Shown here: piece after piece, positions 10,200 to 19,671 of the stretch
Layout of the letters: each line of letters opens with the position of its first letter
Numbering within the stretch: position 1 is the first letter of the stretch
Assembly: GCF_026625985.1 (NCBI RefSeq)
Contig: NZ_CP113116.1
Coordinates: 1,364,001 to 1,428,000 of the forward strand
Reading direction: 5' to 3'
Length of the DNA: 64,000 nucleotides
Source: Mycobacterium sp. Aquia_213
GTDB lineage: Bacteria > Actinomycetota > Actinomycetes > Mycobacteriales > Mycobacteriaceae
Made by a program: the position numbers and the translations under genes
The notes under the pieces: generated by a model
Database searches by the model: none
Told to the model about the DNA's origin: nothing
Seen by the model: only the letters and a program-made list of their open reading frames with translations

Positions 10200-12848
10200 A
10201 TGGCACCCGATATGGTGGCCGAAATTTCGATGTTGGGACGCGCGGATGAAATTCGATCGTGGGGAAGTTACACCAAGGTGCCGCTGACTCCGGGCGAGGA
10301 GCCCACCGCCCTGCCTAATCCCGTCGTTCCGCCGAAGGTCAGCGCGTCCGCACTGCGGCGTGTACTGCGCCGGGCGCGCGACGGTGTGGCCCTCAACATC
10401 GACGAGGCCGCCGTGGCGATGACCGCCCGCGGTGCCGACCTCGCCGACTTGTGTGCGAGCGCGGCGCGGGTGCGTGACGCGGGTCTGGAGTCCGCGGGCA
10501 GACACGGCCCCGACGGTCGGCTGCCGATCACCTATTCGCGCAAGGTGTTCATCCCCATCACTCATCTGTGCCGGGACAACTGCCACTACTGCACGTTTGT
10601 CACGGTGCCGGGCAAACTTCGCGCCCAGGGTGCCGGGATGTATCTGGAGCCCGACGAGATCCTCGACATCGCCCGGCGCGGTGCCGAACTCGGTTGCAAG
10701 GAAGCACTATTCACCCTCGGCGACCGGCCGGAGGACCGGTGGCCCGAGGCCCGCGAGTGGCTCGATGAGCGCGGCTACAACTCGACGTTGTCCTATGTGC
10801 GCGCGATGGCGATCCGCGTGCTGGAGGAAACCGGGCTGTTGCCGCACCTGAATCCGGGCGTGATGAGCTGGTCGGAGATGTCGCTGCTGAAGCCGGTGGC
10901 GCCGTCGATGGGCATGATGCTCGAGACGACGTCGCGTCGGCTTTTCGAAACGAAAGGGCTTGCGCACTATGGCAGCCCGGACAAAGACCCGGCGGTGCGG
11001 CTGCGGACGCTGACCGACGCGGGTCGGTTGTCGATTCCGTTCACCACCGGCCTGCTGGTCGGCATCGGGGAGACGCTGGTCGAACGTGCCGACACCTTGC
11101 ATGCGATTCGCAAGTCGCACAAGGAGTTCGGCCATGTCCAAGAAGTGATCGTGCAGAATTTCCGGGCCAAGCAACACACCGCGATGGCCGGGGTTCCCGA
11201 CGCCGGCATCGACGATTACCTGGCGACGATCGCGGTGGCACGCTTGGTGCTCGGGCCCGGCATGCGTATCCAGGCGCCGCCGAATCTGGTGTCCCGCGAG
11301 GAGTGCCTGGCGCTGGTCGGCGCGGGCGTCGACGACTGGGGCGGCGTTTCACCGCTGACGCCCGACCACGTCAACCCGGAACGGCCCTGGCCCGCTCTGG
11401 ATGAGCTGGCCGCCGTGACCGCCGAAGCGGGATTCGACTTGGTCCAGCGGTTGACCGCGCAGCCCAAATACGTGCAGGCGGGCGCCGCCTGGATCGACCC
11501 GCGGGTGTCCGGGCATGTTGCGGCACTGGCCGATCCGGCGACCGGCCTGGCTCGCGACGTCAACCCCGTCGGCATGCCGTGGCAGGAGCCCGACGAGGCA
11601 CAGTCGAGCGGGCGCGTCGATCTCAACGCCGCGATCGACACCGAGGGGCGTAACAGCGAAGCGCGTAGTGATCTCGACAGTGCGTTCGGGGACTGGGAGT
11701 CGATCCGTGCGCACGTGCACGAGCTTTCCGCCGCGGCCCCCGAGCGCATCGACACCGACGTGCTGGCCGCGCTGCGATCGGCCGAACGCAACCCTGCCGG
11801 CTGCACCGACGACGAGTACTTGGCGTTGGCCACGGCCGACGGTCCGGCGCTGGAAGCGGTTGCTGCGCTGGCGGATTCGTTGCGCCGTGACACCGTCGGT
11901 GATGACGTGACGTTCGTGGTGAACCGCAACATCAACTTCACCAACATCTGCTACACCGGTTGCCGGTTCTGTGCTTTCGCGCAGCGCAAGGGCGACGCCG
12001 ACGCGTATTCGCTGTCGGCGGCCGAGGTCGCCGATCGCGCCTGGGAGGCGCACGTCGAAGGCGCGACCGAGGTGTGCATGCAGGGCGGGATCGACCCCGA
12101 GCTGCCGGTCACCGGCTACGCCGACCTGGTGCGCGCCGTCAAAGCCCGGGTCCCGTCGATGCACGTGCACGCGTTCTCCCCGATGGAGATCGCCAACGGG
12201 GTGACCAAGAGCGGGTTGAGCGTTCGCGAGTGGCTGATCAGCCTGCGCGAAGCCGGGCTGGGAACCATCCCGGGCACCGCCGCTGAGATCCTCGACGACG
12301 AAGTGCGCTGGGTGCTCACCAAGGGCAAGTTGCCCACGTCGATGTGGATCGACATCGTCAGCACCGCGCATGAGGTGGGTCTGCGGTCGTCGTCGACGAT
12401 GATGTACGGACACGTCGACAGTCCCCGGCATTGGGTCGGCCACCTCAACGTGTTGCGCGAAATCCAGGACCGCACCGGCGGTTTCACCGAGTTCGTGCCG
12501 TTGCCGTTCGTGCATCAGAGTTCGCCGTTGTATCTGGCCGGCGCGGCCCGTCCGGGGCCTACCCATCGCGACAATCGGGCGGTACACGCGTTGGCGCGAA
12601 TCATGTTGCACGGGCGCATTTCCCAGATTCAGACCAGCTGGGTCAAGCTCGGTACCGAGCGCACCCAGGTGATGCTCAACGGCGGTGCCAACGACCTGGG
12701 CGGCACGCTGATGGAGGAGACCATCTCGCGGATGGCCGGCTCCGAGTACGGGTCGGCGAAGACGGCGGCCGAGCTGGCCGCGATCGCCCACGGCATTGGC
12801 CGCCCGGCGCGCCAGCGCACCACCGACTACAGCCCGCTGGCCGCGTAA
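10200..12848 (+). CDS. fbiC: FO synthase, two-domain radical SAM enzyme
   Basis: An 882-aa fusion that makes the F420 chromophore FO from 5-amino-6-ribitylamino-uracil and tyrosine. The N-terminal CofG-like half has Cx3Cx2C at C124, C128, C131 (CRDNCHYC). The C-terminal CofH-like half has C584, C588, C591 (CYTGCRFC). Each set binds a 4Fe-4S cluster. Length fits mycobacterial FbiC (about 856 aa) with a slightly extended N-terminus. ATG 10200 is the only convincing start. It supports the LLM-family oxidoreductases such as the one near 1.6 kb. Confidence 0.96.
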   Translation: MAPDMVAEISMLGRADEIRSWGSYTKVPLTPGEEPTALPNPVVPPKVSASALRRVLRRARDGVALNIDEAAVAMTARGADLADLCASAARVRDAGLESAGRHGPDGRLPITYSRKVFIPITHLCRDNCHYCTFVTVPGKLRAQGAGMYLEPDEILDIARRGAELGCKEALFTLGDRPEDRWPEAREWLDERGYNSTLSYVRAMAIRVLEETGLLPHLNPGVMSWSEMSLLKPVAPSMGMMLETTSRRLFETKGLAHYGSPDKDPAVRLRTLTDAGRLSIPFTTGLLVGIGETLVERADTLHAIRKSHKEFGHVQEVIVQNFRAKQHTAMAGVPDAGIDDYLATIAVARLVLGPGMRIQAPPNLVSREECLALVGAGVDDWGGVSPLTPDHVNPERPWPALDELAAVTAEAGFDLVQRLTAQPKYVQAGAAWIDPRVSGHVAALADPATGLARDVNPVGMPWQEPDEAQSSGRVDLNAAIDTEGRNSEARSDLDSAFGDWESIRAHVHELSAAAPERIDTDVLAALRSAERNPAGCTDDEYLALATADGPALEAVAALADSLRRDTVGDDVTFVVNRNINFTNICYTGCRFCAFAQRKGDADAYSLSAAEVADRAWEAHVEGATEVCMQGGIDPELPVTGYADLVRAVKARVPSMHVHAFSPMEIANGVTKSGLSVREWLISLREAGLGTIPGTAAEILDDEVRWVLTKGKLPTSMWIDIVSTAHEVGLRSSSTMMYGHVDSPRHWVGHLNVLREIQDRTGGFTEFVPLPFVHQSSPLYLAGAARPGPTHRDNRAVHALARIMLHGRISQIQTSWVKLGTERTQVMLNGGANDLGGTLMEETISRMAGSEYGSAKTAAELAAIAHGIGRPARQRTTDYSPLAA

Positions 12849-12858
12849 CCGAGGTTGT

Positions 12859-13653
12859 TTGTCAGAGGCCTCGGGTATAGCCGAGGCCGTGCAGCGAGTC
12901 ATCGACGCCGAACGATTCCCGGAATGGCAGCCCTTCGTCGACGCGGTGCGCCAGCGTCGCCCCGATACCGGTACCTGGTGTGAAGCCTGGACCGTGCGCG
13001 ACATCGTGATCCATCAAGCCGGCAACGCCGAGGAACTCGCCCGGGTGCTGGGCGCACACCTGGGCGGCGAACCCGTCGGCACGCGCGGCTTCGAGGAGCG
13101 AGAGGGCCCGCTGCGCGATCTCGACGACGCGGACCTGTGGGACGCGCTGCTCGATCGGATGGCCACCCTGAACGACGTCGCCGCCGCGGCCGACGAGGTC
13201 TCCCCGGACACCGACGTCGCCTGGACCGGACGCACGATGAAGGTGCCCTGGTTCGCCGAGCACATGCGCGAGGAGCTGGTCCTGCACGGCTGGGACATCA
13301 CCGGTGACGACGAGGCCGCCCGGGCGCGGTTGGCCGAGCCGTGGATGACGACGCACAGCGTCCTTGCGGTGGGGCGACCGCTGCTGGCCAAGGGGGTCAA
13401 GCAGCTGCGGGCGGGCGAGCGGATCGCCGCCCGGTTGCGCGTTGCCGGCGCCGACGACGTCGTGCTGGATGCGCAGGCCGACCACACCACGATTGGGTTC
13501 GCCGAACCCGAGGGGCCGGCCACACTGGAAACCGATGCCGCCGCGCGCGTGTTGCTGCTGTGGGGGCGTCGCCCCGCCGATCCAGCGCGGATCCGCAGCA
13601 GCGTCGGCCCGGAAACCCTGGGCCGACTGCGGCTACTGCTTAGCGGTTACTGA
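12859..13653 (+). CDS. MDMPI-family (mycothiol-dependent / DinB-like) metalloenzyme
   Basis: A protein of about 264 aa with the maleylpyruvate isomerase N-terminal fold. Probable metal-ligand blocks are WTVRDIVIHQAG and HMREELVLHGWDI (His, Glu, His), followed by a C-terminal SCP2-like part. Family members are often mycothiol-dependent transferases or isomerases, and mshB lies 3 kb upstream, but the substrate is unknown. The start is uncertain: TTG 12859 and GTG 12889 are both in frame. The gene begins about 10 bases after fbiC and is probably cotranscribed. It ends 12 bases from convergent TB8.4. Confidence 0.75.
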   Translation: MSEASGIAEAVQRVIDAERFPEWQPFVDAVRQRRPDTGTWCEAWTVRDIVIHQAGNAEELARVLGAHLGGEPVGTRGFEEREGPLRDLDDADLWDALLDRMATLNDVAAAADEVSPDTDVAWTGRTMKVPWFAEHMREELVLHGWDITGDDEAARARLAEPWMTTHSVLAVGRPLLAKGVKQLRAGERIAARLRVAGADDVVLDAQADHTTIGFAEPEGPATLETDAAARVLLLWGRRPADPARIRSSVGPETLGRLRLLLSGY

Positions 13654-13665
13654 ACCGGCCGAGGC

Positions 13666-14001
13666 TCAGTAGTTGTTACAGACGACCGCGACTTGCTGGA
13701 TCGTGTTGAAGTACTTCGCGGCCGCCGGCATGCCCTGGATCTGCGCAGCCATCTGCTGGCGCTTCGGCGGCGGGGCGGCGAGGAACTGCCGGATGTAGTT
13801 CTGCGCGAACGGAGAACTGTTCAATTCCTGGGCAGTAGCCGGATCGTTCGCGTTCAGCGCGGCCATCACCTGCCCGTAGTTGCAGGTCGTGTTGATGATC
13901 GGATCCAGCGGGTCTGCCGAAGCAACCCCCGCCGCGGCGCTGAGCGCCACTGCCGCAGCACCGACCGCGGCTGCCAGTTTGCCTAACGACAGCGTCATCA
14001 T
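13666..14001 (-). CDS. Secreted low-molecular-weight antigen TB8.4 (CFP8)
   Basis: A 111-aa precursor with a Sec signal peptide cleaved after ASA (A29), leaving an ~82-aa mature protein starting DPLDPIINTTCNYGQV and ending VCNNY. One cysteine near each end should form a disulfide. The hemophore-like pattern (helical bundle, LAAPPPKRQQMAAQIQ) matches M. tuberculosis Rv1174c, a T-cell antigen. It is transcribed toward the MDMPI gene. The upstream region is the long gap shared with fdxC. Confidence 0.93.
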   Translation of the reverse strand: MMTLSLGKLAAAVGAAAVALSAAAGVASADPLDPIINTTCNYGQVMAALNANDPATAQELNSSPFAQNYIRQFLAAPPPKRQQMAAQIQGMPAAAKYFNTIQQVAVVCNNY

Positions 14002-14435
14002 GCGTGGACACCTTCCCCGGATCTATGAAGCCAACGACGGCTACGTGATCTGCCCTAGCGGCTGCCGTCTCGGACGAGGCTACCAGCCGGTGCGGACGTT
14101 CTTTTCTTTCACAGTTATTCGGACGCCCCGCCGGGAATGTAACTATCGGCAGATCACCGTCTGGGTGACGTTCGTCACACGCAGGAAATCGTCTGGCGGA
14201 TTACCGGTTGGCGATCTCGCCGACACGTTCGAATGGTGAATGCGGCGACCTGCGCGGCTGCGAGACTGACCGTATGAAACCGGGCAATCACCATGGCGTG
14301 CCAAGTGGTTGACGTGTATGTGCGACGTCTAGTATCAGTAACCGAAAGCTTTGCTTACCCGGCCGGATGCGCCGCAGCGAGGCAAACAGCAGCCCACACT
14401 GAGCAGTACATCGAGAGAACGTTGAGGAGCCGTCC
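14002..14435. other. 434-base intergenic region between TB8.4 and fdxC
   Basis: No supportable gene lies here. It must hold the divergent promoters of TB8.4 and fdxC. In M. tuberculosis fadH (Rv1175c) and a PadR gene (Rv1176c) occupy this position. I see no remnant of either. Confidence 0.6.
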
Positions 14436-14762
14436 GTGACGTACACGATCGCCCAACCCTGCGTCGACATCAAGGACAAGGCGTGCATCGAAGAATGCCC
14501 CGTCGACTGCATTTATGAGGGCGCACGGATGCTGTTCATCCACCCCGACGAATGCGTGGACTGCGGCGCCTGCGAGCCGGTTTGCCCCGTCGAAGCGATC
14601 TACTACGAAGACGACGTGCCCGAACAGTGGAGCCAGTACACCCAGATCAACGCCGACTTCTTCGTTGAGCTGGGGTCGCCCGGGGGCGCGGCCAAGGTCG
14701 GGATGACCGAGAATGATCCGCAAGCGGTCAAAGATCTGCCGCCGCAGGGCGAAGGAGACTAA
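14436..14762 (+). CDS. fdxC: Seven-iron ferredoxin FdxC
   Basis: A 108-aa ferredoxin starting at GTG 14436. Cysteines at 9, 17, 21, 25 and 40, 43, 46, 50 give the pattern for one 3Fe-4S and one 4Fe-4S cluster (CIEECPVDC and CVDCGACEPVC). The C-terminal extension is typical of actinobacterial FdxC. It donates electrons to unknown partners, P450s being plausible. The aminotransferase gene follows after 9 bases, the usual fdxC-dapC pairing. Confidence 0.95.
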   Translation: MTYTIAQPCVDIKDKACIEECPVDCIYEGARMLFIHPDECVDCGACEPVCPVEAIYYEDDVPEQWSQYTQINADFFVELGSPGGAAKVGMTENDPQAVKDLPPQGEGD

Positions 14763-14771
14763 GGGGGAGCA

Positions 14772-15893
14772 GTGGCGCAGGAGCCCAGGGGGGGCCGACC
14801 TGCTGTGTCGGCATCTCTGCCGGAGTTTCCCTGGGACACCCTGGCAGAGGCGAAAGCGCTGGCCGGGGCCCATCCGGATGGCATCGTCGACCTGTCTGTC
14901 GGGACCCCGGTAGACCCGGTCGCGCCGGTGATCCAAGAGGCGCTGGCGGCGGCTAGCTCCGCGCCCGGGTATCCCGCCACCGCCGGCACCGCCGCGCTGC
15001 GCGAATCGGTGGTCACGGCCCTGGGCCGCCGCTTCGGCGTCACCGGGCTCGCCGAGAGGGCCGTGTTGCCCGTGATCGGCACCAAAGAACTCATCGCCTG
15101 GCTACCGACCCTGCTGGGGCTTGGCCCCGCGGATGTGGTCGTCGTTCCCGAGCTGGCCTATCCCACCTATGACGTCGGCGCCAAGCTGGCCGGCGCGCAG
15201 GTGGTCCGCGCGGACTCGCTCACCCAGCTGGGGCCGCTATCGCCGGCCCTGGTCTACCTCAACTCGCCGAGCAACCCGACCGGGCGCGTGCTGGGCCTCG
15301 ACCATCTGCGCAAGGTCATCGGGTGGGCACGGGAACGCGGTGTCGTGGTGGCTTCCGACGAGTGCTACCTGGGTCTGGGCTGGGAAGCCGAGCCGCTGTC
15401 GGTGTTGCATCCCGCGGTCTGCGACGGTGACCACACCGGATTGCTGGCCGTGCACTCTTTGTCGAAGAGCTCGTCGCTGGCGGGGTACCGGGCCGGCTTT
15501 GTCGCCGGTGATCCCGGCCTGGTCGCCGAGCTGCTGGCGGTGCGCAAGCACGCCGGAATGATCGTGCCGACACCGGTGCAGTCCGCCATGGTGGCAGCGC
15601 TCGACGACGACGACCACGAGAAGGTGCAGCGCGAGTGCTACGCCCGGCGGCGCGCCATCCTCGCGCCGGCGCTACGGGCGGCGGGTTTCGTCATCGACGA
15701 TTCCGAAGCCGGGCTGTATCTGTGGGCAACCCGCAATGAGCCGTCCCGCGACAGCCTCGGGTGGTTGGCGGCCCGGGGCATCCTGGTGGCGCCGGGCGTG
15801 TTCTACGGCCCGCGCGGCGGGCAGCATGTCCGCGTCGCCCTGACCGCCACCGACGAGCGCATCGAAGCCGCCGTGCAGCGGCTTACCGCATAG
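14772..15893 (+). CDS. dapC: Succinyldiaminopimelate aminotransferase (actinobacterial DapC type)
   Basis: A 373-aa fold-type I PLP aminotransferase. The Schiff-base lysine is K232 in HSLSKSSSLAGYRAGF, and substrate and cofactor blocks YLNSPSNPTG and SDECYLGLGW are present. GTG 14772 has GGGGGA just upstream. The gene is the Rv1178 ortholog. Linkage to fdxC is the context in which this family is called DapC of the lysine pathway. dapD and dapE also lie in this window (48.7-50.9 kb). In M. tuberculosis Rv0858c is also annotated dapC, so exact specificity is inferred. Confidence 0.82.
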   Translation: MAQEPRGGRPAVSASLPEFPWDTLAEAKALAGAHPDGIVDLSVGTPVDPVAPVIQEALAAASSAPGYPATAGTAALRESVVTALGRRFGVTGLAERAVLPVIGTKELIAWLPTLLGLGPADVVVVPELAYPTYDVGAKLAGAQVVRADSLTQLGPLSPALVYLNSPSNPTGRVLGLDHLRKVIGWARERGVVVASDECYLGLGWEAEPLSVLHPAVCDGDHTGLLAVHSLSKSSSLAGYRAGFVAGDPGLVAELLAVRKHAGMIVPTPVQSAMVAALDDDDHEKVQRECYARRRAILAPALRAAGFVIDDSEAGLYLWATRNEPSRDSLGWLAARGILVAPGVFYGPRGGQHVRVALTATDERIEAAVQRLTA

Positions 15894-16005
15894 CCCGCGC
15901 GCTGATTGAGCGAAATCGGGCATCGGTCTGCCGCCAATCAGGCGAACCGGCAGAATGCATCGAAGGCATTACCCAACCGCTCGCTCTCGGGTAAGGAATG
16001 TTCTC

Positions 16006-18366
16006 GTGACAACTTCGGCTAGCAAACTGCGCCTCCCGCTGTCGGTCCAGGACATCGCTAAGCGCATCTTTCTGGGAAAGCCGCTTATCACCGAGGAACT
16101 GGCAGGCGAAAAGCTGTCGAATCCGGTTGCACTGGGCGCGCTTTCACCCGACGCGATCTCGTCGACCGCCTATGGCCCCGAGCAGATTCTGATCGAACTG
16201 CTGCCGGCCGCGGGCCTGGCGGCGTTTGCCCTCTTGCTTCCCATCACCGGCGTCATTCTGCTGATCCTGGTGCTGGTGACCGCGTCCTATCGGCAGGTCG
16301 TCATGGCCTACACCCGCGCGGGCGGGTCCTACATCGTGGCGCGGGAGAATTTCGGGCCGCGGGTCGCTCAGGTCGCGGCCGCGGCGTTGTTGATCGACTA
16401 TGTGGTGACGGTCGCGGTGCAGGCGGCGGCCGGGACCGTGGCGGTGGTGTCGGCCATCCCGTCGCTGGGGCCGCACAGCCTGCAAATCACGGTCGCCGTG
16501 GTGCTGCTCATCTGCTTCTTGAACCTGCGCGGGTTGAAGGAAGCGGGATGGCAGTTCGCGTTCGCCACCTACTTCTTCATCATCATGGTCGGCCTGACGA
16601 TCGTGGTTGGCGTCACGCGGGTGTTGATGGGTGATTTGCCGGTCTACGACCCGACCCAGATGCCCGGAACGGTGCCGGTTCACAAGGCCGACGGCTTGGT
16701 GATGGGCGCGACGATCCTGACTCTGCTGCGCTCCTTCGCCAACGGTGGTTCGTCGCTGACCGGCGTCGAGGCGATCTCCAACACCGTCGACCTCTTTCGA
16801 AAGCCGCAGGGCCGCAACGCACGTCGGGTCCTCACCGCGATGGCGACCGTGCTGGGATTCTTGCTCGCCGGTGTCGCCTATCTCGCCTTTGCCACGCACG
16901 CGACGCCGTACGAGAGTGAATACCCGTCGGTGCTGTCCCAGATAGCCCGCGCGGTCTTCGGTGGCGGCACGGTCGGCGACATCTTCTACATCCTGGTCCA
17001 GACGGCGACGGCCGCCATTCTGTTCACCGGTGCGAACACCAGTTTCAACGGCTTCCCGGCGCTGGCCAGCTTCGTCGCCGAGGATCGCTTCCTGCCCCGC
17101 CAGTTGATGAAACGCGGTCACCGCCTGGTGTTTTCGAATGGCATTATCGCGCTCACCGCATTGTCGGTGGTGCTGCTGGCGGTGACCGGCGGCTCGGTCA
17201 ACGCGCTGGTGCCGTTCTACGCGATCGGTGTGTTCACCGGGTTTTCGATGGCCGGCTACGGCATGACCAAACACCATCTGACCCATCGCGAGCAGGGTTG
17301 GCGAACCCGGTTGGTGATCAACCTTTCCGCCGGAATCCTGTCCACGGTCGTGGTCGCCATCTTCGCGGTGGCGAAGTTCACCGAGGGCGCCTGGCTGGTC
17401 GTCATCGTCTTCCCGGTGCTGGTGTTCATCCTGATGCGGCTGAATCAGGAATATCGCGCCGAGGCCGCAATTCTCGAGATGTTCCGCACCGACCGGCCCG
17501 ATTTGGTGAAGTACGCGCGGCACAAAGTTTTCGTGTTCGTGAACTCGGTCGACCTCGCGGTGATCGAGGCGCTGCGCTACGGCAAGGGATTACGGGCCGA
17601 CGAAATGATCGCGGTGCATTTCATGGTCGACGCGGCCTACGCGGCGCAAATACGAAAGCGCTGGGATCACTTCGAACTCGACACCCGGCTGCGGGTGGTG
17701 GACTGCCCGGACCGGCGGATCATCCGCGCCGCGCAACTGTTCATCGCCAAGGCGATTGACGAACAACGGAATACCAATGTGACGGCGCTGCTGCCACGCC
17801 GCACCTATAACCCGTTGGTGGGACGGCTCCTGCACGACCGCACCGCCGACAAAATCGCCCGGGCGGTCAGCATGATCCCGGACGCCGCGGCGACGATCGT
17901 TCCGTACGACGTCCAAACGCGGATCGAGGAGGCGTACCCGGAACGTGTCGAGCAACGAATCGCGCACGAATTCGAGAAGTTCGGCGAGTGGGTTACCCGC
18001 GGCGAGGATCAGGACGTCGAAGCCTACGAGCATCCCGACCCGTCGCGGTCGGTGATCACCGTCGCGAGCTTGATTCCCGGGCGCCGCGCCACCTTCGAAG
18101 GGCGCGTCGGCGAGGTGGAGGACAGCAGCAAAGGCAGGCGCACCATTAGGTCGATCGTCGTCGGCGACCACAGCGGCGAGATCACCGTGGTCTTCCCGTC
18201 CGGGCATGGGGGAGCCGACATCCAGCCCGGCCAGCTGTTGCGAATCACCGGCAAGCCCAAGCAGGGCGGCAACCGGCCGATGTCGATGGTCGATCCGATG
18301 TACCACATCGTGGAGGACCCGGCGCAGGCCGGCAGGCCCGGGGCATCGGAGACCAGCAAGACCTGA
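16006..18366 (+). CDS. KimA/YdaO-like APC-superfamily permease with C-terminal OB-fold
   Basis: A 786-aa protein. Residues ~30-480 form about 12 membrane helices. The opening LGALSPDAISSTAYGPEQIL resembles the DALSSVAYGPE start of KimA-type (potassium) and related amino-acid permeases. Residues ~480-690 are a cytosolic USP-like domain. The last ~90 residues (VITVASLIPGRRATFEGRVG onward to MSMVDPMYHI) look like an OB-fold. GTG 16006 is chosen because AAGGA lies 8 bases upstream, although the frame is open to 15955. Substrate (K+ or amino acid) is not decided by sequence. The added OB-fold is unusual for the family. Confidence 0.8.
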   Translation: MTTSASKLRLPLSVQDIAKRIFLGKPLITEELAGEKLSNPVALGALSPDAISSTAYGPEQILIELLPAAGLAAFALLLPITGVILLILVLVTASYRQVVMAYTRAGGSYIVARENFGPRVAQVAAAALLIDYVVTVAVQAAAGTVAVVSAIPSLGPHSLQITVAVVLLICFLNLRGLKEAGWQFAFATYFFIIMVGLTIVVGVTRVLMGDLPVYDPTQMPGTVPVHKADGLVMGATILTLLRSFANGGSSLTGVEAISNTVDLFRKPQGRNARRVLTAMATVLGFLLAGVAYLAFATHATPYESEYPSVLSQIARAVFGGGTVGDIFYILVQTATAAILFTGANTSFNGFPALASFVAEDRFLPRQLMKRGHRLVFSNGIIALTALSVVLLAVTGGSVNALVPFYAIGVFTGFSMAGYGMTKHHLTHREQGWRTRLVINLSAGILSTVVVAIFAVAKFTEGAWLVVIVFPVLVFILMRLNQEYRAEAAILEMFRTDRPDLVKYARHKVFVFVNSVDLAVIEALRYGKGLRADEMIAVHFMVDAAYAAQIRKRWDHFELDTRLRVVDCPDRRIIRAAQLFIAKAIDEQRNTNVTALLPRRTYNPLVGRLLHDRTADKIARAVSMIPDAAATIVPYDVQTRIEEAYPERVEQRIAHEFEKFGEWVTRGEDQDVEAYEHPDPSRSVITVASLIPGRRATFEGRVGEVEDSSKGRRTIRSIVVGDHSGEITVVFPSGHGGADIQPGQLLRITGKPKQGGNRPMSMVDPMYHIVEDPAQAGRPGASETSKT

Positions 18367-18414
18367 GCATTAACGTGGTGGCGGCATAACCGCCGTTGCA
18401 CGGAAAGGACCGCA

Positions 18415-19662
18415 GTGAAGCGACTGCGCGCCATATTGGCGTCCATTGTGAGCCTCACATTCACCGCCAACGGTTATCGGCCGTTGAGCAAGGGCGGATA
18501 CGGCTCGGCGTTCGCATTCGCCTACGGCGTATTCGCCTCCGAGCTGCCGATGCCGATGCTCGGGGTCCAATTCACGACGCTGGCCGCGCTGTCCCACCGG
18601 CTGCCTGCGCGGACCCGGCGGGTCAGCTGGCTGCTGACGGCGGTGTCCGCGCTGGGCCTGCTGGGGTTGCGCCATTTCGGGCACCGGGCCAACGAACCGC
18701 TGACGGCCGCGCTGGATGCCGGACTGGGAACCGAGCGCCGGACCGAGTCGGGCGACTTGTGGAAACGCCCCGCGCCCGGCGGGGCCACCGCGAAGAAACC
18801 CGGCGCGGCACGAATGCTGCGGGTCTACCGCGACTACGCGCACGACGGCGACATCAGTTACGGGGAGTTCGGCTCGCGCAACTATCTCGACATCTGGCGA
18901 CGGCCCGACCTCGACCGCAATGGGCGCGCCCCGGTGTTGCTGCAGATCCCCGGCGGCGCCTGGATGGTGGGAAACAAACGCGGACAGGCGCATCCGCTGA
19001 TGAGTCATCTGGCTGAACTCGGCTGGATTTGCGTGGCGATCAACTACCGGCTGAGCCCGCGCTCGACGTGGCCGGACCAGATCGTCGACGTCAAGCGCGC
19101 GATCGCGTGGACGAAGGAACACATCGCCGAATACGGCGGTGACCCGGACTGGATTGCGATTACCGGGGGTTCGGCCGGCGGGCATCTGACTTCGCTGGCC
19201 GCCCTGACCCCCAACGATCCACGGTTTCAGCCGGGCTTCGAAGACGCCGACACCCGGGTGGACGTGGCCGTGCCGTTTTACGGCGTCTACGACTTCAACG
19301 CGACCGGCACCGCGATACATCCGCTGATGGCGGCGATGGTGGCCAAGAACGTTTTCAAGGTAAGTCGCACCGACATCGCCGAGCCGTTCCGTGCGGCATC
19401 TCCGATCGCTCACGTTCGCCAAGATGCCCCACCGTTCTTCGTGCTGCACGGAACCAACGACTCGTTGGTTCCGGTCGAACAAGCCCGCAGTTTTGTGGCG
19501 CAGTTGGGCGAGGTCAGCAGCCAGCCAGTCGTCTATGCCGAGTTACCTTGGGCGCAGCACGCATTCGATATTTTCGGCTCGGCGCGCGCGGCGCACGCCG
19601 CGGTGGCAGTCGAGCAGTTCCTTGCCGAAATGTATGTGCGCCGCGGTCCGCAGTGCGGGTAG
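18415..19662 (+). CDS. LipC-like alpha/beta-hydrolase (esterase/lipase)
   Basis: A 415-aa hydrolase starting at GTG 18415. The HSL-type oxyanion block is PGGAWMVG, the nucleophile is S253 in GGSAGG, and the acid and base lie in LHGTNDSLVPVEQA and WAQHAFD. An N-terminal ~130-residue region with two hydrophobic stretches precedes the catalytic domain, as in mycobacterial LipC. It probably cleaves short-chain acyl esters at or near the membrane. It follows the permease by 48 bases and is convergent with the GAP-like gene. Confidence 0.85.
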   Translation: MKRLRAILASIVSLTFTANGYRPLSKGGYGSAFAFAYGVFASELPMPMLGVQFTTLAALSHRLPARTRRVSWLLTAVSALGLLGLRHFGHRANEPLTAALDAGLGTERRTESGDLWKRPAPGGATAKKPGAARMLRVYRDYAHDGDISYGEFGSRNYLDIWRRPDLDRNGRAPVLLQIPGGAWMVGNKRGQAHPLMSHLAELGWICVAINYRLSPRSTWPDQIVDVKRAIAWTKEHIAEYGGDPDWIAITGGSAGGHLTSLAALTPNDPRFQPGFEDADTRVDVAVPFYGVYDFNATGTAIHPLMAAMVAKNVFKVSRTDIAEPFRAASPIAHVRQDAPPFFVLHGTNDSLVPVEQARSFVAQLGEVSSQPVVYAELPWAQHAFDIFGSARAAHAAVAVEQFLAEMYVRRGPQCG

Positions 19663-19671
19663 CTGCCCGGG

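Noticed and set aside
11349..13004. Minus-strand frame opposite fbiC
   Set aside because: Antisense shadow of the second radical-SAM domain. No motif.
15894..16005. Possible c-di-AMP (ydaO) riboswitch before the KimA-like gene
   Set aside because: The leader is only about 110 bases and I could not find the conserved riboswitch core. A covariance-model search would be decisive.
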